Assembly (NCBI GenBank): GCA_030672885.1
Contig: DAOVFN010000040.1
Span: 1-6,602 of the forward strand
Direction: 5' to 3'
From: Candidatus Aenigmatarchaeota archaeon
Lineage (GTDB): Archaea > Aenigmatarchaeota > Aenigmatarchaeia > QMZP01
DNA: 6,602 nt
The translations under genes were made by a program, and so were the position numbers. A model generated the notes under the pieces. It searched no databases. It was not told the origin of the DNA and saw nothing but the letters and a program-made list of their open reading frames with translations. The first letter of the stretch is position 1, and each line of letters opens with the position of its first letter. This document shows, in pieces, positions 6,083 through 6,602 of this stretch.

Positions 6083-6602
6083 GTGGTCCAGAAAACTCGC
6101 AGAAAAGTGGGAGCGCTCATGCTGTTCTCAGGCGGCCTGGACTCCATATTGGCCGTGAGGGTGCTGCAGGAGCAGGGAATCATGGTGGATGCTGTTCATT
6201 TTACGTGCCCCTTCTTTTCAAGCGAGTGGGCAAGGAAGAGCGCCAGGCATCTCGGGGTACGGCTCCACGAGGTTCCCGTGGACAGGGCATATTTCAGGAT
6301 GGTTGCGAATCCCGGACATGGACATGGTTCCCAGATGAACCCGTGCATAGACTGCAGGATTTATATGCTGAAGAGGGCCGAGAGGCTCAGGAAGAGGCTC
6401 GGGCTGGATTTCCTGGCAACCGGGGAGGTCGCAGGGGAGCGGCCGCTGAGCCAGACCAGGCAGGCCATGATGTTCGTGGAAAAGGAAGCAGGGCTGACAG
6501 GAAATGTCGTGAGGCCCCTCTCGGGGAGGACGTTGCCTGAGACAAGGGCAGAATCCAGGGGACTGGTTGACAGGAAGGGCATGCTGTCCATAAGGGGAAG
6601 GT
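6083..6602 (+). CDS. PP-loop ATPase related to tRNA thiolation enzymes, N-terminal part (3' end outside window)
   Basis: The frame stays open from the TGA at 6071 to the window end, giving 173 residues from GTG 6083. Residues 14-21 read LFSGGLDS, the SGGxDS PP-loop that binds ATP in N-type pyrophosphatases which adenylate a substrate. It is followed by ILAVRVLQEQG, a typical alternating fold. C42 lies in VHFTCPFF, NPCIDC (86-91) gives a CxxC, and DFLATGEVAGERPLSQ (109-124) matches the conserved block of ThiI/MnmA-like archaeal proteins annotated as predicted tRNA 2-thiouridylase or thiouridine synthase subunits. The role is probably sulfur transfer to tRNA using C88/C91; the target nucleoside cannot be told. 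The remaining domains are beyond the window. It is divergent from the surface-protein gene and shares its promoter region. Confidence 0.85.
   Translation, partial: MVQKTRRKVGALMLFSGGLDSILAVRVLQEQGIMVDAVHFTCPFFSSEWARKSARHLGVRLHEVPVDRAYFRMVANPGHGHGSQMNPCIDCRIYMLKRAERLRKRLGLDFLATGEVAGERPLSQTRQAMMFVEKEAGLTGNVVRPLSGRTLPETRAESRGLVDRKGMLSIRGR

Noticed and set aside
6013..6183. A 57-residue N-terminal extension of the - strand surface protein (ATG at 6183).
   Set aside because: It would bury the signal peptide, overlap the divergent PP-loop gene and its promoter, and its sequence looks non-coding. The ATG at 6012 starts a clean signal peptide.
6205..6540. A 111-residue + strand frame inside the PP-loop gene.
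   Set aside because: It is in another frame from the one carrying SGGLDS and NPCIDC, and its translation is low-complexity Arg/Glu/Gly.

Overview
This window is archaeal chromosomal DNA. The first gene ends in an archaeal family-B DNA polymerase C-terminus with a PCNA-binding motif. The promoters look like archaeal BRE/TATA elements, and two of the four genes appear to start leaderless or with very short leaders. The surface proteins (single-cysteine thioredoxin fold, NosD-like beta-helix, MopE-type cysteine-rich repeats) recall proteins often seen in DPANN and other uncultured archaea. That lineage guess is inference; the sequence does not settle it.

Layout. Positions 1-567 (+) hold the 3' end of a polB gene. 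Positions 568-687 are a regulatory gap with two TATA candidates and a 9-bp direct repeat spaced 20 bp. Positions 688-1872 (+) encode a membrane-anchored, cysteine-rich DsbA/thioredoxin-fold protein. Positions 1873-2115 lie between convergent genes and hold a T-tract terminator for the + gene, a hairpin plus T-tract for the - gene, and an unexplained nested set of inverted repeats (1966-2092) that would fold well as RNA. Positions 2116-6012 (-) encode a 1298-residue surface protein: signal peptide, beta-helix, Ig-like modules, MopE-like cysteine-rich domain, C-terminal membrane anchor. Positions 6013-6082 are a divergent promoter built round a palindromic TATA sequence. Positions 6083-6602 (+) hold the 5' part of a PP-loop ATPase gene related to tRNA thiolation enzymes, running off the window.

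How the genes may relate. The polymerase and the PP-loop enzyme are housekeeping-type genes. Between them sit two convergent genes for exported, cysteine-rich proteins. The thioredoxin-fold protein could act on disulfides of exported proteins, and the giant surface protein, with 48 cysteines (30 of them in about 210 residues), is a plausible client. That link rests on adjacency and location only.

Most worth a second look: the 1966-2092 structured element, the shared palindromic promoter at 6029-6063, the CPFG active site of the thioredoxin-fold protein, and a recent 69-bp in-frame duplication in the beta-helix.
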